DNA of 64,000 nucleotides from Methylophilus sp. 14 (GCF_015354345.1 NZ_JADKYS010000002.1:310001-374000); one strand, 5' to 3'; counted from the first letter of the stretch, positions 7,148 through 15,615 are shown. The notes: a model not told the origin generated them from the letters alone. Translations and numbers: made by a program.

Positions 7148-8938
7148 CTAGTCCATTTCAATCGGCGGGGCAACTTTGAGTACTTCTGCCACGGTGGTCA
7201 GGCCCGCGGCAATTTTTTCTGCGCCATTGAGCATCAAGGGTTGCATGCCCGCTTTGGTCGCGGCTTGACGTAACTGTAGCAAGTCGGTTTCCGGGGTAAT
7301 TAATTTGCGCAAGGCGGGGGTCAAAGTCAGCATTTCATAAATGCCGGTACGGCCACGATAACCCGTCTGGCGGCATTCCTGGCAACCGACCGCTGCCATG
7401 ACTTTGGCCGGTTTCTTGGCCTTGAATGGATGCGTGACGCTGGCCCATTCATCGTCTGAAATCTCTGACTCGGTTTTGCAATGCGGGCATAGTGTACGCA
7501 CCAGACGCTGCGCCATAATGCCGAGCAAACTGGAGTGGATCAGGTAAGCAGGCACGCCCAGGTCCAGCAAGCGCGTGACGGCGGAAGGCGCATCATTGGT
7601 ATGCAAGGTAGACAGCACCAGGTGGCCCGTCAATGCGGCCTGAATGGCCATGTCTGCGGTTTCCTGGTCGCGAATTTCGCCGACCATGATAATGTCCGGG
7701 TCTTGCCGCATCAGGGTGCGTATACCTTCGGCAAAGCCAAGGCCGATATTCTGCGTTACCTGCATCTGGTTAAACGCAGGTTCTATCATTTCAATCGGGT
7801 CTTCCACCGTACACACATTCACCTCATCTGTCGCCAGTTGCTTGAGCGTGGTATACAAAGTGGTGGTTTTACCGGAGCCGGTAGGCCCTGTGACTAAAAT
7901 AATGCCATTTGGTTGGTGCGTCCATTGCGCCCATTGTTCGCTCTGGCGTTTGGAGAAACCCAGTAGCTGAAAGTCCTGCACCAGGATATCCGGCTTGAAA
8001 ATCCGCATCACCAGCTTCTCGCCAAATGCGGTTGGCATGGTCGATAAGCGTAACTCGATTTCTTTGCCGTCTGTGCCTACGGTTTTGACACGACCATCCT
8101 GCGGACGACGCTTTTCTACCATATCCATACGGCCCAGCAGCTTAATGCGGCTGGTAATCGCGTTCATGATATTGCTAGGCAACTGGTAAACCTGGTGCAA
8201 CACCCCATCAATGCGGAAGCGCATCAAGCCCATATTGCGGCGAGGCTCCAGATGGATATCACTGGCACGCTGTTCAAATGCATATTTAAACAGCCAGTCA
8301 ACAATGTTCACCACATGCTGTTCATTCGCATCGAGCTGGCGGTCTTTACCCAGCTCAATCAATTGTTCAAAGTTTTGTACGCCAACAATCTGCCCGGCCT
8401 TGGCCGCATTGGCCGATTGAATCGCGGCAGACAGCTGATACACCTCAGGTAAATAGCGCTGTAAATCCAGCGGGTTGACCATCACCACTTGAATTTTTAG
8501 CTTGAGCAAGCGCTCCAGGTCATGCAGCCACTCCTGGTGAAACGGATCGGCCGTCGCAATCGAGGCGATGCCATCCTTGACCGTGATCGGCATGATGCGC
8601 AAGCGCTCGGCATAGGCTTGAGACACAATTTGCGCCGCCGCGCTGAAATCAAGTTTCAGCGGGTCAATCTGGTAATAAGGCACATCTGCTTTTTCCGCGA
8701 CATAACGGCTCAGGCTGTCCACCGTCAGCAATTGTGACGGCTGCCGCTGGTCGGTCCATTTCTGTTCGGCCACGATCACAATCGGGTGGATTTTCGAGCT
8801 GTCGCGCTTGCGGTCCTGATGCAGTTTTTCTGCCCATGCTTTTTCGATACGCCCATCGGAAACCAGCATGCGCAGCAAATCGCCCAGACGCAGGCTTTCT
8901 AGGGTTTTAGGCAGTGAAAATGGGATCGGGCTATTCAT
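7148..8938 (-). CDS. GspE/PilB-family secretion or pilus-assembly ATPase
   Basis: A 596-residue hexameric ATPase of the type II secretion / type IV pilus family. The N-terminal GspE domain (RLGDLLRMLVSDGRI) is followed by the catalytic core with Asp box RASDIHLEP, Walker A GPTGSGKTTTLYT (about residue 350), Walker B DPDIIMVGEIRD, His box LSTLHTND and a C-terminal zinc knuckle built from CPHC and CQEC. I took ATG 8938 since upstream TTG/ATG choices have no ribosome site either. No other secretion or pilus gene lies nearby, so the machine it powers is encoded elsewhere; it may be an MSHA/PilB-like or GspE paralogue. Confidence 0.85.
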   Translation of the reverse strand: MNSPIPFSLPKTLESLRLGDLLRMLVSDGRIEKAWAEKLHQDRKRDSSKIHPIVIVAEQKWTDQRQPSQLLTVDSLSRYVAEKADVPYYQIDPLKLDFSAAAQIVSQAYAERLRIMPITVKDGIASIATADPFHQEWLHDLERLLKLKIQVVMVNPLDLQRYLPEVYQLSAAIQSANAAKAGQIVGVQNFEQLIELGKDRQLDANEQHVVNIVDWLFKYAFEQRASDIHLEPRRNMGLMRFRIDGVLHQVYQLPSNIMNAITSRIKLLGRMDMVEKRRPQDGRVKTVGTDGKEIELRLSTMPTAFGEKLVMRIFKPDILVQDFQLLGFSKRQSEQWAQWTHQPNGIILVTGPTGSGKTTTLYTTLKQLATDEVNVCTVEDPIEMIEPAFNQMQVTQNIGLGFAEGIRTLMRQDPDIIMVGEIRDQETADMAIQAALTGHLVLSTLHTNDAPSAVTRLLDLGVPAYLIHSSLLGIMAQRLVRTLCPHCKTESEISDDEWASVTHPFKAKKPAKVMAAVGCQECRQTGYRGRTGIYEMLTLTPALRKLITPETDLLQLRQAATKAGMQPLMLNGAEKIAAGLTTVAEVLKVAPPIEMD

Positions 8939-9096
8939 GTCATATCTGGGCAGGAGTACCAGCATATGGTGCAAGAATCATGCCATTGGAATGTGGCAGG
9001 AATGGTCACTTTTTGTTGCAATTTAAGTGCCTATACGGCGCTGATATTTTCGTTATTCTTGTGTAGGTTTGAGTCTATGCGTGGTGAGATTGTAAT

Positions 9097-9268
9097 AAAA
9101 GGTTGTTCTTTGATTGTTAGTCTTCATCATCGTAGTCGTTGTATGGTGGGCGTGAATGCCCGCGCGGATGGTTTGTGTGTTTTGTGTTGCTCATCTCTCG
9201 TCATTCCGGCGCAGGCCGGAATCCAGGCAGGGTGATTTCTCGCAACTGATTATTCGTTGGACGGTTGC
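9097..9268. repeat. Conserved upstream module of palindromic element, copy A
   Basis: Part of a 987-base stretch without a gene (8939-9925). A motif like AAGGTNNTTCTTTGATT (about 9097-9116) and the sequence GGTGGGCGTGAATGCCCGCG (9145-9164) recur in the same order before copies B and C. GGGC and GCCC in that block can pair as a small hairpin. In this copy an extra segment of about 90 bases carrying a REP-like palindrome separates the module from the main element. Bases 8939-9096 show nothing recognisable. Confidence 0.55.
9203..9222. repeat. REP-like palindrome
   Basis: ATTCCGGC-GCAG-GCCGGAAT is a perfect 8-bp inverted repeat with a 4-nt loop, in the context CGTC...CCAGG. Sequences of this type are scattered repeats in many proteobacteria. 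It occurs once in this window, inside the segment between the upstream module and the main body of repeat copy A. Confidence 0.6.
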
Positions 9269-9852
9269 TTTTCGCTTTGTCAGCGAGTTACTTTTCTTTG
9301 CTTGCACAAAGAATAAGTAACCAAAAGAAATGCACCCCAGCTTCCGCTTTTATCCTGTGCTACTCGGCTTGCCGGGCGTCAATCAAAAACTCGTCCTGAC
9401 AAGCCACAAACAACGTGGCTTGTTGCGGGACTCAAACAGTTGATTGCCGAAGGCCCCCGTCAATCCTGCGCTACTCGGCGCGTCAGATGGGGACCCCGAA
9501 CACCATGCGACTGCAATCGTCCGTGAGTTCAATAAAAAGAATCTGGTTTTTTAACCGTCCAAATTTCCACGCTGCTACTTAAATGAGATAAATCCCATTC
9601 ATCACGCTGAGTAGCGGAAACAAAATAAGAGTAGAGGGAGCGACTGTCCGAATCCCGCGGTGGGCTGCGGGGTTTGTAGCCCGCTAGGTTGAATTTCGTG
9701 ACCGGCTTATGCCTAAGTCCAGCAAAGCATCGGACGAAAGTCCTAAGCTGAGCAATGCAAGGGAGCCTTTAGGCCGTGATGGCTGGGTGCCCTCTTCTTT
9801 GGTTACTTTCTGAGGGGCAAGCATCAGAAAGTGACTCGCCAACAAGGCGAAA
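9269..9852. repeat. Long palindromic structured element, copy A (about 584 bp)
   Basis: The two ends are inverted copies of each other (TTTCGCTTTGTCAGCGAGTTAC at the left, complement of AGTGACTCGCCAACAAGGCGAAA at the right), and the inverted similarity continues inward for over 200 bases per arm to a non-paired centre of about 110 bases. Inside the arms are further hairpins: GTTACTTTTCTTTG with CAAAGAA/AAGTAAC (9287-9321), ACAAGCCAC/GTGGCTTGT with loop AAACAAC (9399-9423), GTGGGCTGC/GTAGCCCGC with loop GGGGTTT (9660-9684) and ACTTTCTGA/TCAGAAAGT near 9804-9834. The centre holds a block identical in all copies (CGTCAGATGGGGACCCCGAA, from 9481). It lies between the 3' end of nadC and the 5' end of the gspE-like gene. 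Reading frames inside it are not protein-like. Confidence 0.85.
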
Positions 9853-9925
9853 CGAAGCGCCAGAGAGATCAGTCAGTGTTAGAGTATCTGGACTAGGCTC
9901 ACTACAGAATTACTTTGAAGCTGAT

Positions 9926-10798
9926 CTATAGCTTCATCTCAATCCGCATACTCAAATCCACTGCCTGTATATTTTTAGTCAGCGCGCCAATCGAAATTCT
10001 ATCCACGCCAGTGTCTGCAATCGCTCGCACAGTGGTTAAATCGACATTGCCTGAAGCTTCCAGCAAGGCGCGTTTCTGGTTAATCGCCACAGCTTCGCGC
10101 AGGTCTGTTAGTGTAAAGTTATCCAGCAAAATACTGGTCGCGCCAGCGGTTAATGCTTGTTGCAGTTCATCCAGGTTTTCTACTTCAATCTGAATATTAT
10201 TGGTTTGTTTTAAGGCAAATGCCGCCGCGAGTACTGCGGCAATTGAGCCTGCGGCCGCAATATGGTTTTCCTTAATCAGGATGCCATCGTATAAGGCGAG
10301 CCTCTGGTTGGCGCCACCACCGGTAAGTACGGCATATTTTTGCGCCAAACGCAGCCCTGGCAGGGTTTTGCGGGTATCGAGAATCTGTGTTGGCAACCCG
10401 GCAATCGCATCGACATAGCGGCGGGTATGCGTCGCCACGGCAGACAGGGTTTGCAGAAAGTTGAGTGCCGGGCGCTCTGCGCTAAGCATGGCGCGGGCAT
10501 CGCCTTGAATGTGGACCAGTGGCTGGTTAGGCGTCACCTGGTCGCCATCTTTGACCAGCCATTCCAGTTGTATGTCCGCATCCAGTTGCGCAAAGCATTG
10601 GGCGAACCAGGCGCAGCCACAAATCACGGCGGCTTCGCGGCTGATAATGGTGGCGCTGGCTTGCGTGCCTGCCGGGATCAGCGCCGCTGTCAGGTCGCCG
10701 TTGCCCATGTCTTCTGACAAGGCCAGGCTTACCTGTTGGCTGATGATGGCGGCGTTCAAATAAGCGGGTAAGTGTTGGTAAAGTGCAGAGGTGGTCAT
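9926..10798 (-). CDS. nadC: Nicotinate-nucleotide pyrophosphorylase (carboxylating)
   Basis: A 290-residue quinolinate phosphoribosyltransferase. It converts quinolinate and PRPP to nicotinate mononucleotide, CO2 and pyrophosphate in de novo NAD synthesis. Family blocks seen are ALSEDMGNGDLTAAL, the substrate-binding ERPALNFLQTLSAVATHTRRYV, DTRKTLPGLRLAQKYAV with GGGANQRLALYDGILIKENH, and the C-terminal barrel strands IEVENLDEL, ILLDNF and GVDRISIGALT. The ATG at 10798 gives the usual length; an upstream GTG would add 13 atypical residues. It is transcribed alone; nadA and nadB are not in the window. Confidence 0.95.
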   Translation of the reverse strand: MTTSALYQHLPAYLNAAIISQQVSLALSEDMGNGDLTAALIPAGTQASATIISREAAVICGCAWFAQCFAQLDADIQLEWLVKDGDQVTPNQPLVHIQGDARAMLSAERPALNFLQTLSAVATHTRRYVDAIAGLPTQILDTRKTLPGLRLAQKYAVLTGGGANQRLALYDGILIKENHIAAAGSIAAVLAAAFALKQTNNIQIEVENLDELQQALTAGATSILLDNFTLTDLREAVAINQKRALLEASGNVDLTTVRAIADTGVDRISIGALTKNIQAVDLSMRIEMKL

Positions 10799-10860
10799 TA
10801 GGTTGCCAGCAAGGTTAAAAATTATGCATGTGACCATTCTAAGCCCATGCCAAAAGCTAT

Positions 10861-10925
10861 TATAATAAAACTACCCCAAGACACGCGATGTTTGGACATG
10901 CGCTTTTTGTCATGGGGTATTTTTT
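10861..10925 (+). promoter_or_regulatory. TATAAT box followed at once by a terminator-like hairpin
   Basis: A perfect TATAAT (10861-10866) would start transcription near 10873. There an RNA could fold TACCCCAAGACA with TGTCATGGGGTA (10872-10919), with a nested GATGT/ACATG stem, followed by six T (10920-10925). No good -35 hexamer is seen. The structure sits between divergent nadC and the GST gene, 38 bases before the GST start. It could be an attenuator in the GST leader or a roughly 50-nt terminated RNA. Confidence 0.5.
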
Positions 10926-10962
10926 CGGTAAAAGTATCTAACCTTTTGGCTCACATCACACT

Positions 10963-11586
10963 ATGCAGCTTTTATATACGGTAAACAGTCCTTATGCACG
11001 CAAGGTGCGTATTGTGGCCATTGAAAAACATGTTGATTTAACGCTGACTGAGGTGGTGCTGTCGGCACCAGACTGTCCGGTGAGCCAACATAACCCGTTA
11101 GGGAAAGTACCTGTACTGGTACTCGATGATGGTGATGCCTTGTATGACTCGCGGGTGATTGTTGAGTACCTAGATCACCGTACGCCGGTGGCGCATCTGA
11201 TTCCGCAAGATCACTCTGCCAAAATTAAAGTACGCCGCTGGGAAGCATTGGCCGATGGCGTTTGTGATGCTGCTGTGGCCGTGATGCTGGAGCAGCGCAA
11301 GCCAGAAGCGCAGCAATCTGCGGCCTGGATTGAAAAGCAATTTGCCAAAGTGACTGCCGGATTGACCACATTGGATGATGATTTGCTGAAGAAAAAGTGG
11401 TGTGTGAACGAAACCTTTAGCTTGGCCGATATTGCGCTGGGCACTGCGCTGGGTTACCTGGATTTACGTTTTAAAAGCGTGCAGTGGGAAGGTAAATATT
11501 GGCAAGAGAAGTTTCCCAACCTGGCCAAACACTATGGTGTGTTAGTCAAGCGCCCCAGCTTTAAACAAACCATGCCGCAGCCCTAA
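10963..11586 (+). CDS. yibF: Glutathione S-transferase family protein (YibF-like)
   Basis: A 207-residue GST. The N-terminal thioredoxin-fold domain starts LLYTVNSPYARKVRI, with the SPYARK turn that holds the catalytic Ser/Cys position and the cis-Pro block NPLGKVPVL followed by DSRVIVEYLD, which binds the glutathione gamma-glutamyl group. An all-helical C-terminal domain follows with FSLADIALGTALGYLDLRF. Length and pattern match the YibF subgroup, whose substrate is not known. The gene stands alone; its 5' leader contains the hairpin described at 10861-10925. Confidence 0.85.
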   Translation: MQLLYTVNSPYARKVRIVAIEKHVDLTLTEVVLSAPDCPVSQHNPLGKVPVLVLDDGDALYDSRVIVEYLDHRTPVAHLIPQDHSAKIKVRRWEALADGVCDAAVAVMLEQRKPEAQQSAAWIEKQFAKVTAGLTTLDDDLLKKKWCVNETFSLADIALGTALGYLDLRFKSVQWEGKYWQEKFPNLAKHYGVLVKRPSFKQTMPQP

Positions 11587-11779
11587 TTTGAGGCTTTTGC
11601 AGAATCTCGCGCATCCGTGCGAGCATTCTGCTTACTCTCATCTCTCTCCGCTCTTAAGCCGATGGTATGCGCAAGGCACGCCTGTATTCATCCAAGCTAT
11701 TGTTCTGTTTTGTTTTTTCTCTGAAATAGCGATTTCTGCCATTAACTATTCTTTACGCATGCGTTTTGCCTATTTTTTA

Positions 11780-11809
11780 TTGATAAAGCAAATGATAATT
11801 GTTATCATT
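11780..11809 (+). promoter_or_regulatory. Sigma-70 promoter overlapped by a Fur box
   Basis: TTGATA (11780-11785), a 17-base spacer and TATCAT (11803-11808) make a near-consensus promoter. Across its spacer and -10 lies AATGATAATTGTTATCATT (11791-11809), an almost perfect 9-1-9 inverted repeat. It matches the Fur 7-1-7 core TGATAAT-N-ATTATCA at 13 of 14 positions. Fur with iron bound would block RNA polymerase here, so the downstream gene at 11844, and perhaps those after it, should be induced by iron starvation. Confidence 0.85.
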
Positions 11810-11843
11810 TAGGAATAAACAAAACAAATGATGAATAAATTCT

Positions 11844-12038
11844 ATGCAAGCAATGAATGCCCCCGTCAAAAAGAGATTGCTCGAACTGCTCGATGAGCTG
11901 ATTGCGCATGATGGTTTTGGCAGTATCAAGGTGGATATCCGCTTGTTAAAACGCGGACAAAAAGAAGTCATTATCGACTGTGGCAAGCAGTACCGCTTTG
12001 TCGTCGATTTTGAAACGGCAACCGCCATAGAAAAATAA
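11844..12038 (+). CDS. Small Fur-regulated protein, DUF2292/YezD-like
   Basis: A 64-residue cytoplasmic protein. A basic helix (KKRLLELLDELIAH) leads into GFGSIKVDIR and a strand segment ending CGKQYRFVVD, which recalls the GxGSVxIxI...EKxRF pattern of the DUF2292/YezD family; the match is by eye and loose. It is the first gene after the Fur-controlled promoter, about 29 bases from the predicted transcription start. No strong ribosome site is visible; an internal ATG at 11853 is an alternative start. Function unknown; the regulation suggests a role in iron limitation. Confidence 0.6.
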   Translation: MQAMNAPVKKRLLELLDELIAHDGFGSIKVDIRLLKRGQKEVIIDCGKQYRFVVDFETATAIEK

Positions 12039-12189
12039 ATTTATTCTCTCAATTTCAGTTTTTAACCATGCGTTGACAGCATGGAGATTGAAATACTCAA
12101 CGGTGTGGGTCCGTGAGACTTATTTTAGAGGTAGCGCAATGGCCTTCGAGAGGAAGGGGAACAAGCGCTTGTTGAGGAGATTTAAAATC

Positions 12190-12846
12190 ATGAAAGTTTC
12201 AGCATTAATTATCGCTTTGGGCATGGCATTTAGTGGTTCTGCTTTTGCTACACAAGCAGTTTGGAATTCAACTACCCCATGGGGTACAGCGACACCAACC
12301 AGCTACGCTGAGTGGAATATTTTTAATGGCACGACCGATACGACACCAGAAGTGGCTTTGACAGCGGGCACGACTGCTTCTGTACAAGAAACGACTGGTG
12401 CTTCTTTCATCACTGGTGGCGGCAACATTTACAGCTTTTCTGGCGCAACGTCTTTCACCGCAACATTGAGTGGCGCAACCAGCGGTTTGTTTGACGTTTA
12501 CCTGCGTATCGGTACCTTGGGCACTCTGGCCAGCACGACTGCCACATTGAATGGCGTGTCTGCCACGTCTGTGCTGCAATTCAATGAAGATCAAGGCACA
12601 GTCATGGGCGGCGCAACTGCTGAGCAAGAACTCTACTGGAAGTGGAGCAGCGTGAGTGCAGCCAGCCTGTACACCTTCAAATTCAACTCTACTTCATCAA
12701 GCATGAGCCTAGATCAATTGGCACTGGCTGCTGTGTCTGTTCCAACTGTGACACCAGTACCAGAACCAGAGGCTTACAGCATGATGGCATTGGGCCTGGG
12801 CTTGATGGCTTTCGCTGCACGTCGTTCTGCTAAAAACAATGCCTAA
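12190..12846 (+). CDS. PEP-CTERM sorting-domain protein
   Basis: A 218-residue secreted protein: signal peptide (KVSALIIALGMAFSGSAFA, cleavage near residue 21), a Thr/Ser/Gly-rich beta-sandwich-like body without cysteine, and a C-terminal PEP-CTERM signal (VPEPEAYSMMALGLGLMAFAARR) made of the PEP motif, a membrane helix and a basic tail. An exosortase (EpsH/XrtA type, encoded elsewhere) would cut it for surface or matrix export. The start was chosen at ATG 12190, preceded by GAGGAGA. It lies 151 bases after the Fur-linked small gene and 79 bases before the TonB receptor on the same strand. Confidence 0.85.
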   Translation: MKVSALIIALGMAFSGSAFATQAVWNSTTPWGTATPTSYAEWNIFNGTTDTTPEVALTAGTTASVQETTGASFITGGGNIYSFSGATSFTATLSGATSGLFDVYLRIGTLGTLASTTATLNGVSATSVLQFNEDQGTVMGGATAEQELYWKWSSVSAASLYTFKFNSTSSSMSLDQLALAAVSVPTVTPVPEPEAYSMMALGLGLMAFAARRSAKNNA

Positions 12847-12867
12847 TTTTAATTAGTGCGACGACTA

Positions 12868-12894
12868 CAAAGGGGCGTTCGGCCCCTTTGTTTC
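12868..12894 (+). terminator. Intrinsic terminator after the PEP-CTERM gene
   Basis: AAAGGGGC-GTTCG-GCCCCTTT followed by GTTTC forms a strong hairpin with a short T tract. It lies 22 bases after the PEP-CTERM stop and about 32 bases before the TonB receptor start. Confidence 0.8.
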
Positions 12895-12925
12895 TATCCA
12901 ACTCTAGAATAAAAAGTGCTCCCTC

Positions 12926-15277
12926 ATGGCAAGCTCTGATTCCTCCTGGCAACAACTTTTTAAAAAGCCTGATTTATTGCGACGATCTGCCGGTGTGATC
13001 GTTATTTGCAGTTGGCTAGCGACCGCTTCATGGTCTTTGTTAGTACAGGCAGAGGAACAATTGGTTGAAGATGTCGTGAGTGAAAATGCGCAGACCCCAG
13101 CAAACAAACCGCCGAAAAAGGCAGACTCAGAGCAGGTAGAAACCTTGCCTGAAGTGTCTGTGACAGGAGCCAAAATAAAAGAACCGGAGACGGGGATCAA
13201 TCGGACGTTGCCGATGACCACAATTACTAGCGAACAATTGCAGCGCGCCCAGCCCAGCAATATTTTTGATGCCGTGCGGTCTGTGCCTGGTGTGTCTATT
13301 TCGGGTGGTCCACGACCTAGCGGCATGACATTCAATATTCGCGGTTACGGCGATAACGAAGATGTCATGGTGAAAGTAGATGGCGTGCCCAAAGGATTTG
13401 AAAAGTACCGCATGGGTGGCACGTTTATCGAGCCTGAGTTATTGAAAAGTATCGAGGTGCAGCGTGGCCCGCAAATCACCAGTGGTTCAGGGTCATTAGG
13501 GGGCACCATTAATGCGACCACCAAAAACGCCGAAGATTTTTTGAAGCCCGGCCAGAAATATGGCGGCAAGGTCAAGTTTGGCTATGGCAATAACAGTGAT
13601 GAGTATTCGCGCTCTTACCTGTTGTACGCACGCCCAGATGAGCGGGTGGATATTTTGTATAACTACTCTAATCGCCAGGCAAATAACATGACGTTGGGCG
13701 ATGGCACCAAGCTTGAGAGTTCGGCCATTGAGTCCGTTTCGCATTTGCTCAAGTTGAGCTTATTCCCTACTGAAGATCTGCAACTAGTCACTTCTATCGT
13801 CAAATTCGATGATACTGGCTTACAGCCGTACGATGCGACTGGTGGTCAGCCTGGGTTTTTTGGTAACGTGATTCGTACAGTCGACGATTTGACCTGGTCT
13901 GAAACTGTGAATTATGACCCGGAAAGTCGATTGGTTAATTTGAAAGCGACCGTAGGTGCTGGACACACTAATCTGCATGATTTAATCGGACAGGGGCCGT
14001 CATTTGGTTCTACATTTAATCCGCGACAACCTCAGTGTAATGGGGTTGTTAATACCTCAAATCCTGCTGATACAACGACTTGTCGCGGCAATCTGAATGA
14101 TACTTACGAGTATAAGACCAAGACGGTAGATATTAGCAACCGCGCTGTACTGTTCGAGTCAGATTCATTCACGGCTTCATTGTTGGCAGGTTATCAATAC
14201 AACTCAAGTGAACGGGAAATTTCAAGGCTTTATGATAACCTCAATACGTTCATGCAATCCTTATATCCTAATGGATTCAATGCCTCAGCACCACCCGGAC
14301 GTAAGTCGTTTGAGGCGATGTATCTACAGCCCAAGCTGGAGATTGGTCAATTCACGGTGACCCCAGGCTATCGGCAAGACCGTTATAAAGTAGAGGCCGC
14401 TGGTGGGACGCTTGCTTTACTGGAGCCGTATGATCAGAAAAGCACGATTCGATTTAAAGAAGAAACCTGGAGCTTGGGCCTGGCTTATGATGCGTTTGCC
14501 AAAACTAACCCGGACAAGCTGACCTTTTACAGCAACTATGGCCAAGGTTTTCGGCCACCGCTGGTTGATGAATACTTTACGCAAGGCCCTTTTAGCCGTT
14601 GCCGTAATGGGTTGATGCCCATCAATGGCCCTGCATCGCTGATTTGCGGTGAGTTATATCAACCACAGCGTTCAGAGACGACGGAGGTTGGCGTGAGTTA
14701 CCAAACACCCCATCTGTTTAATACTGATGTCTGGTTCTCCGGCAAACTTAACTTTTACCATACCTACACGTCACATTTGTTGCTCTCATTACGAGAGGAT
14801 GACGATGGCAATATCACTCAAAATGGCTGGGAGCGCCGTAACGGTGTAGAGGTCGAAAGTTTTATGCAGTATCACGGTTGGTATATGCGCAGCGGTTACT
14901 CACGGATTAATGGTGAAATATTTAATGGCTTGGCTTTCGCACCATTGTTTACAGCGCCCGGTAACGCATTGAATATTAATCTCGGTGCAGAATTGACCAA
15001 AAGCCTGGATGTGAATGTGACTTATAGAAAAGTCTCAGAGCGTGACATCCTGATCAGCGGGGATGGCACACAAAACAGTCGTTATGTGTTCGGCCAGCAG
15101 GATGGTTATGAAATGTGGAATGCCGGCATACGGTTAAAAGTGAATGAACAGCTGACATTGAGGCTGATTGGTGAAAACCTGAAAAACGAACAGTACCGCC
15201 TTGATGGCAGCATGGGCGGCTTGGGTATCTACGGTCCCGGCCGCAATGTGAAGTTTTTGGTGGAGATGACGTATTAA
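12926..15277 (+). CDS. TonB-dependent receptor, heme/hemoglobin-receptor-like
   Basis: A 783-residue outer-membrane receptor. After an N-terminal signal region (hydrophobic core near residues 23-41) comes a TonB box-like LPEVSVTG, a plug domain (TITSEQLQRAQPSNIFDAV, VRSVPGVSISGG, NIRGYGDNEDVMVKVDGV, IEVQRGPQITSGSGSLGG) and a 22-strand barrel ending in VEMTY. The segment YGQGFRPPLVDEYF sits where heme receptors carry the FRAP box, so heme or a hemoprotein is a reasonable but unproven ligand. Its start lies only about 30 bases after a terminator, with no room for a normal promoter. Read-through from the Fur-controlled upstream genes is one explanation. Confidence 0.88.
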   Translation: MASSDSSWQQLFKKPDLLRRSAGVIVICSWLATASWSLLVQAEEQLVEDVVSENAQTPANKPPKKADSEQVETLPEVSVTGAKIKEPETGINRTLPMTTITSEQLQRAQPSNIFDAVRSVPGVSISGGPRPSGMTFNIRGYGDNEDVMVKVDGVPKGFEKYRMGGTFIEPELLKSIEVQRGPQITSGSGSLGGTINATTKNAEDFLKPGQKYGGKVKFGYGNNSDEYSRSYLLYARPDERVDILYNYSNRQANNMTLGDGTKLESSAIESVSHLLKLSLFPTEDLQLVTSIVKFDDTGLQPYDATGGQPGFFGNVIRTVDDLTWSETVNYDPESRLVNLKATVGAGHTNLHDLIGQGPSFGSTFNPRQPQCNGVVNTSNPADTTTCRGNLNDTYEYKTKTVDISNRAVLFESDSFTASLLAGYQYNSSEREISRLYDNLNTFMQSLYPNGFNASAPPGRKSFEAMYLQPKLEIGQFTVTPGYRQDRYKVEAAGGTLALLEPYDQKSTIRFKEETWSLGLAYDAFAKTNPDKLTFYSNYGQGFRPPLVDEYFTQGPFSRCRNGLMPINGPASLICGELYQPQRSETTEVGVSYQTPHLFNTDVWFSGKLNFYHTYTSHLLLSLREDDDGNITQNGWERRNGVEVESFMQYHGWYMRSGYSRINGEIFNGLAFAPLFTAPGNALNINLGAELTKSLDVNVTYRKVSERDILISGDGTQNSRYVFGQQDGYEMWNAGIRLKVNEQLTLRLIGENLKNEQYRLDGSMGGLGIYGPGRNVKFLVEMTY

Positions 15278-15285
15278 CTGCCGCC

Positions 15286-15615
15286 TTACAGCGGTGGCAT
15301 ATCGTCATCTGCCAGCAGTTGCAGGTTGTTTTTATGACGCAATGACTGGCGCTCGTTCAGACGTTTTTGGGCTGGGCTAGGGAAGTCGGTAAAGCTGATC
15401 AGGCTGCGATCAATCAAGATACTGATTAAATCTTCCAGTACCCGCGCCAGCTGAATATCACTCTCGCGGAAAGTGTGATGTTTTTTGAGTTCGTCATCCA
15501 GAAAACACAGATACTCGGTATCCGAATTATCAATTTCAACCCAGTCTGCGTTCACTTTCGTGTCTGGGCTGGCAGCAATAATTGCACCTTCATTATTTTT
15601 GAGTACGTAGGCCAT
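15286..15615 (-). CDS. Conserved hypothetical protein ('tryptophan synthase beta-like' small protein)
   Basis: A 109-residue soluble protein whose pattern (MAYVLKNNEGAII, then DIQLARVLEDLISILID and ISFTDFPSPAQKRLNERQSLR) matches short proteins often labelled tryptophan synthase subunit beta-like in proteobacterial genomes. That label has no functional support: the protein is far too short for TrpB and lacks its PLP lysine region. It faces the TonB receptor gene with eight bases between the two stops. Confidence 0.65.
   Translation of the reverse strand: MAYVLKNNEGAIIAASPDTKVNADWVEIDNSDTEYLCFLDDELKKHHTFRESDIQLARVLEDLISILIDRSLISFTDFPSPAQKRLNERQSLRHKNNLQLLADDDMPPL

Noticed and set aside
8966-9235. 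Plus-strand open frame of 89 codons upstream of repeat copy A
   Set aside because: It runs through the conserved non-coding module and REP palindrome and has no ribosome site or protein-like composition.
11588-11812. Plus-strand open frame of 74 codons ending in the Fur box
   Set aside because: It begins with a leucine/serine-rich low-complexity run, has no ribosome site, and its end is the promoter and Fur operator.
12100-12189. Sigma-54-like GG-N10-GC sequence (GGTAGCGCAATGGC) before the first PEP-CTERM gene
   Set aside because: Only the dinucleotides match; the -24 TGGCAC and -12 TTGC contexts are poor, unlike the site at 40901.
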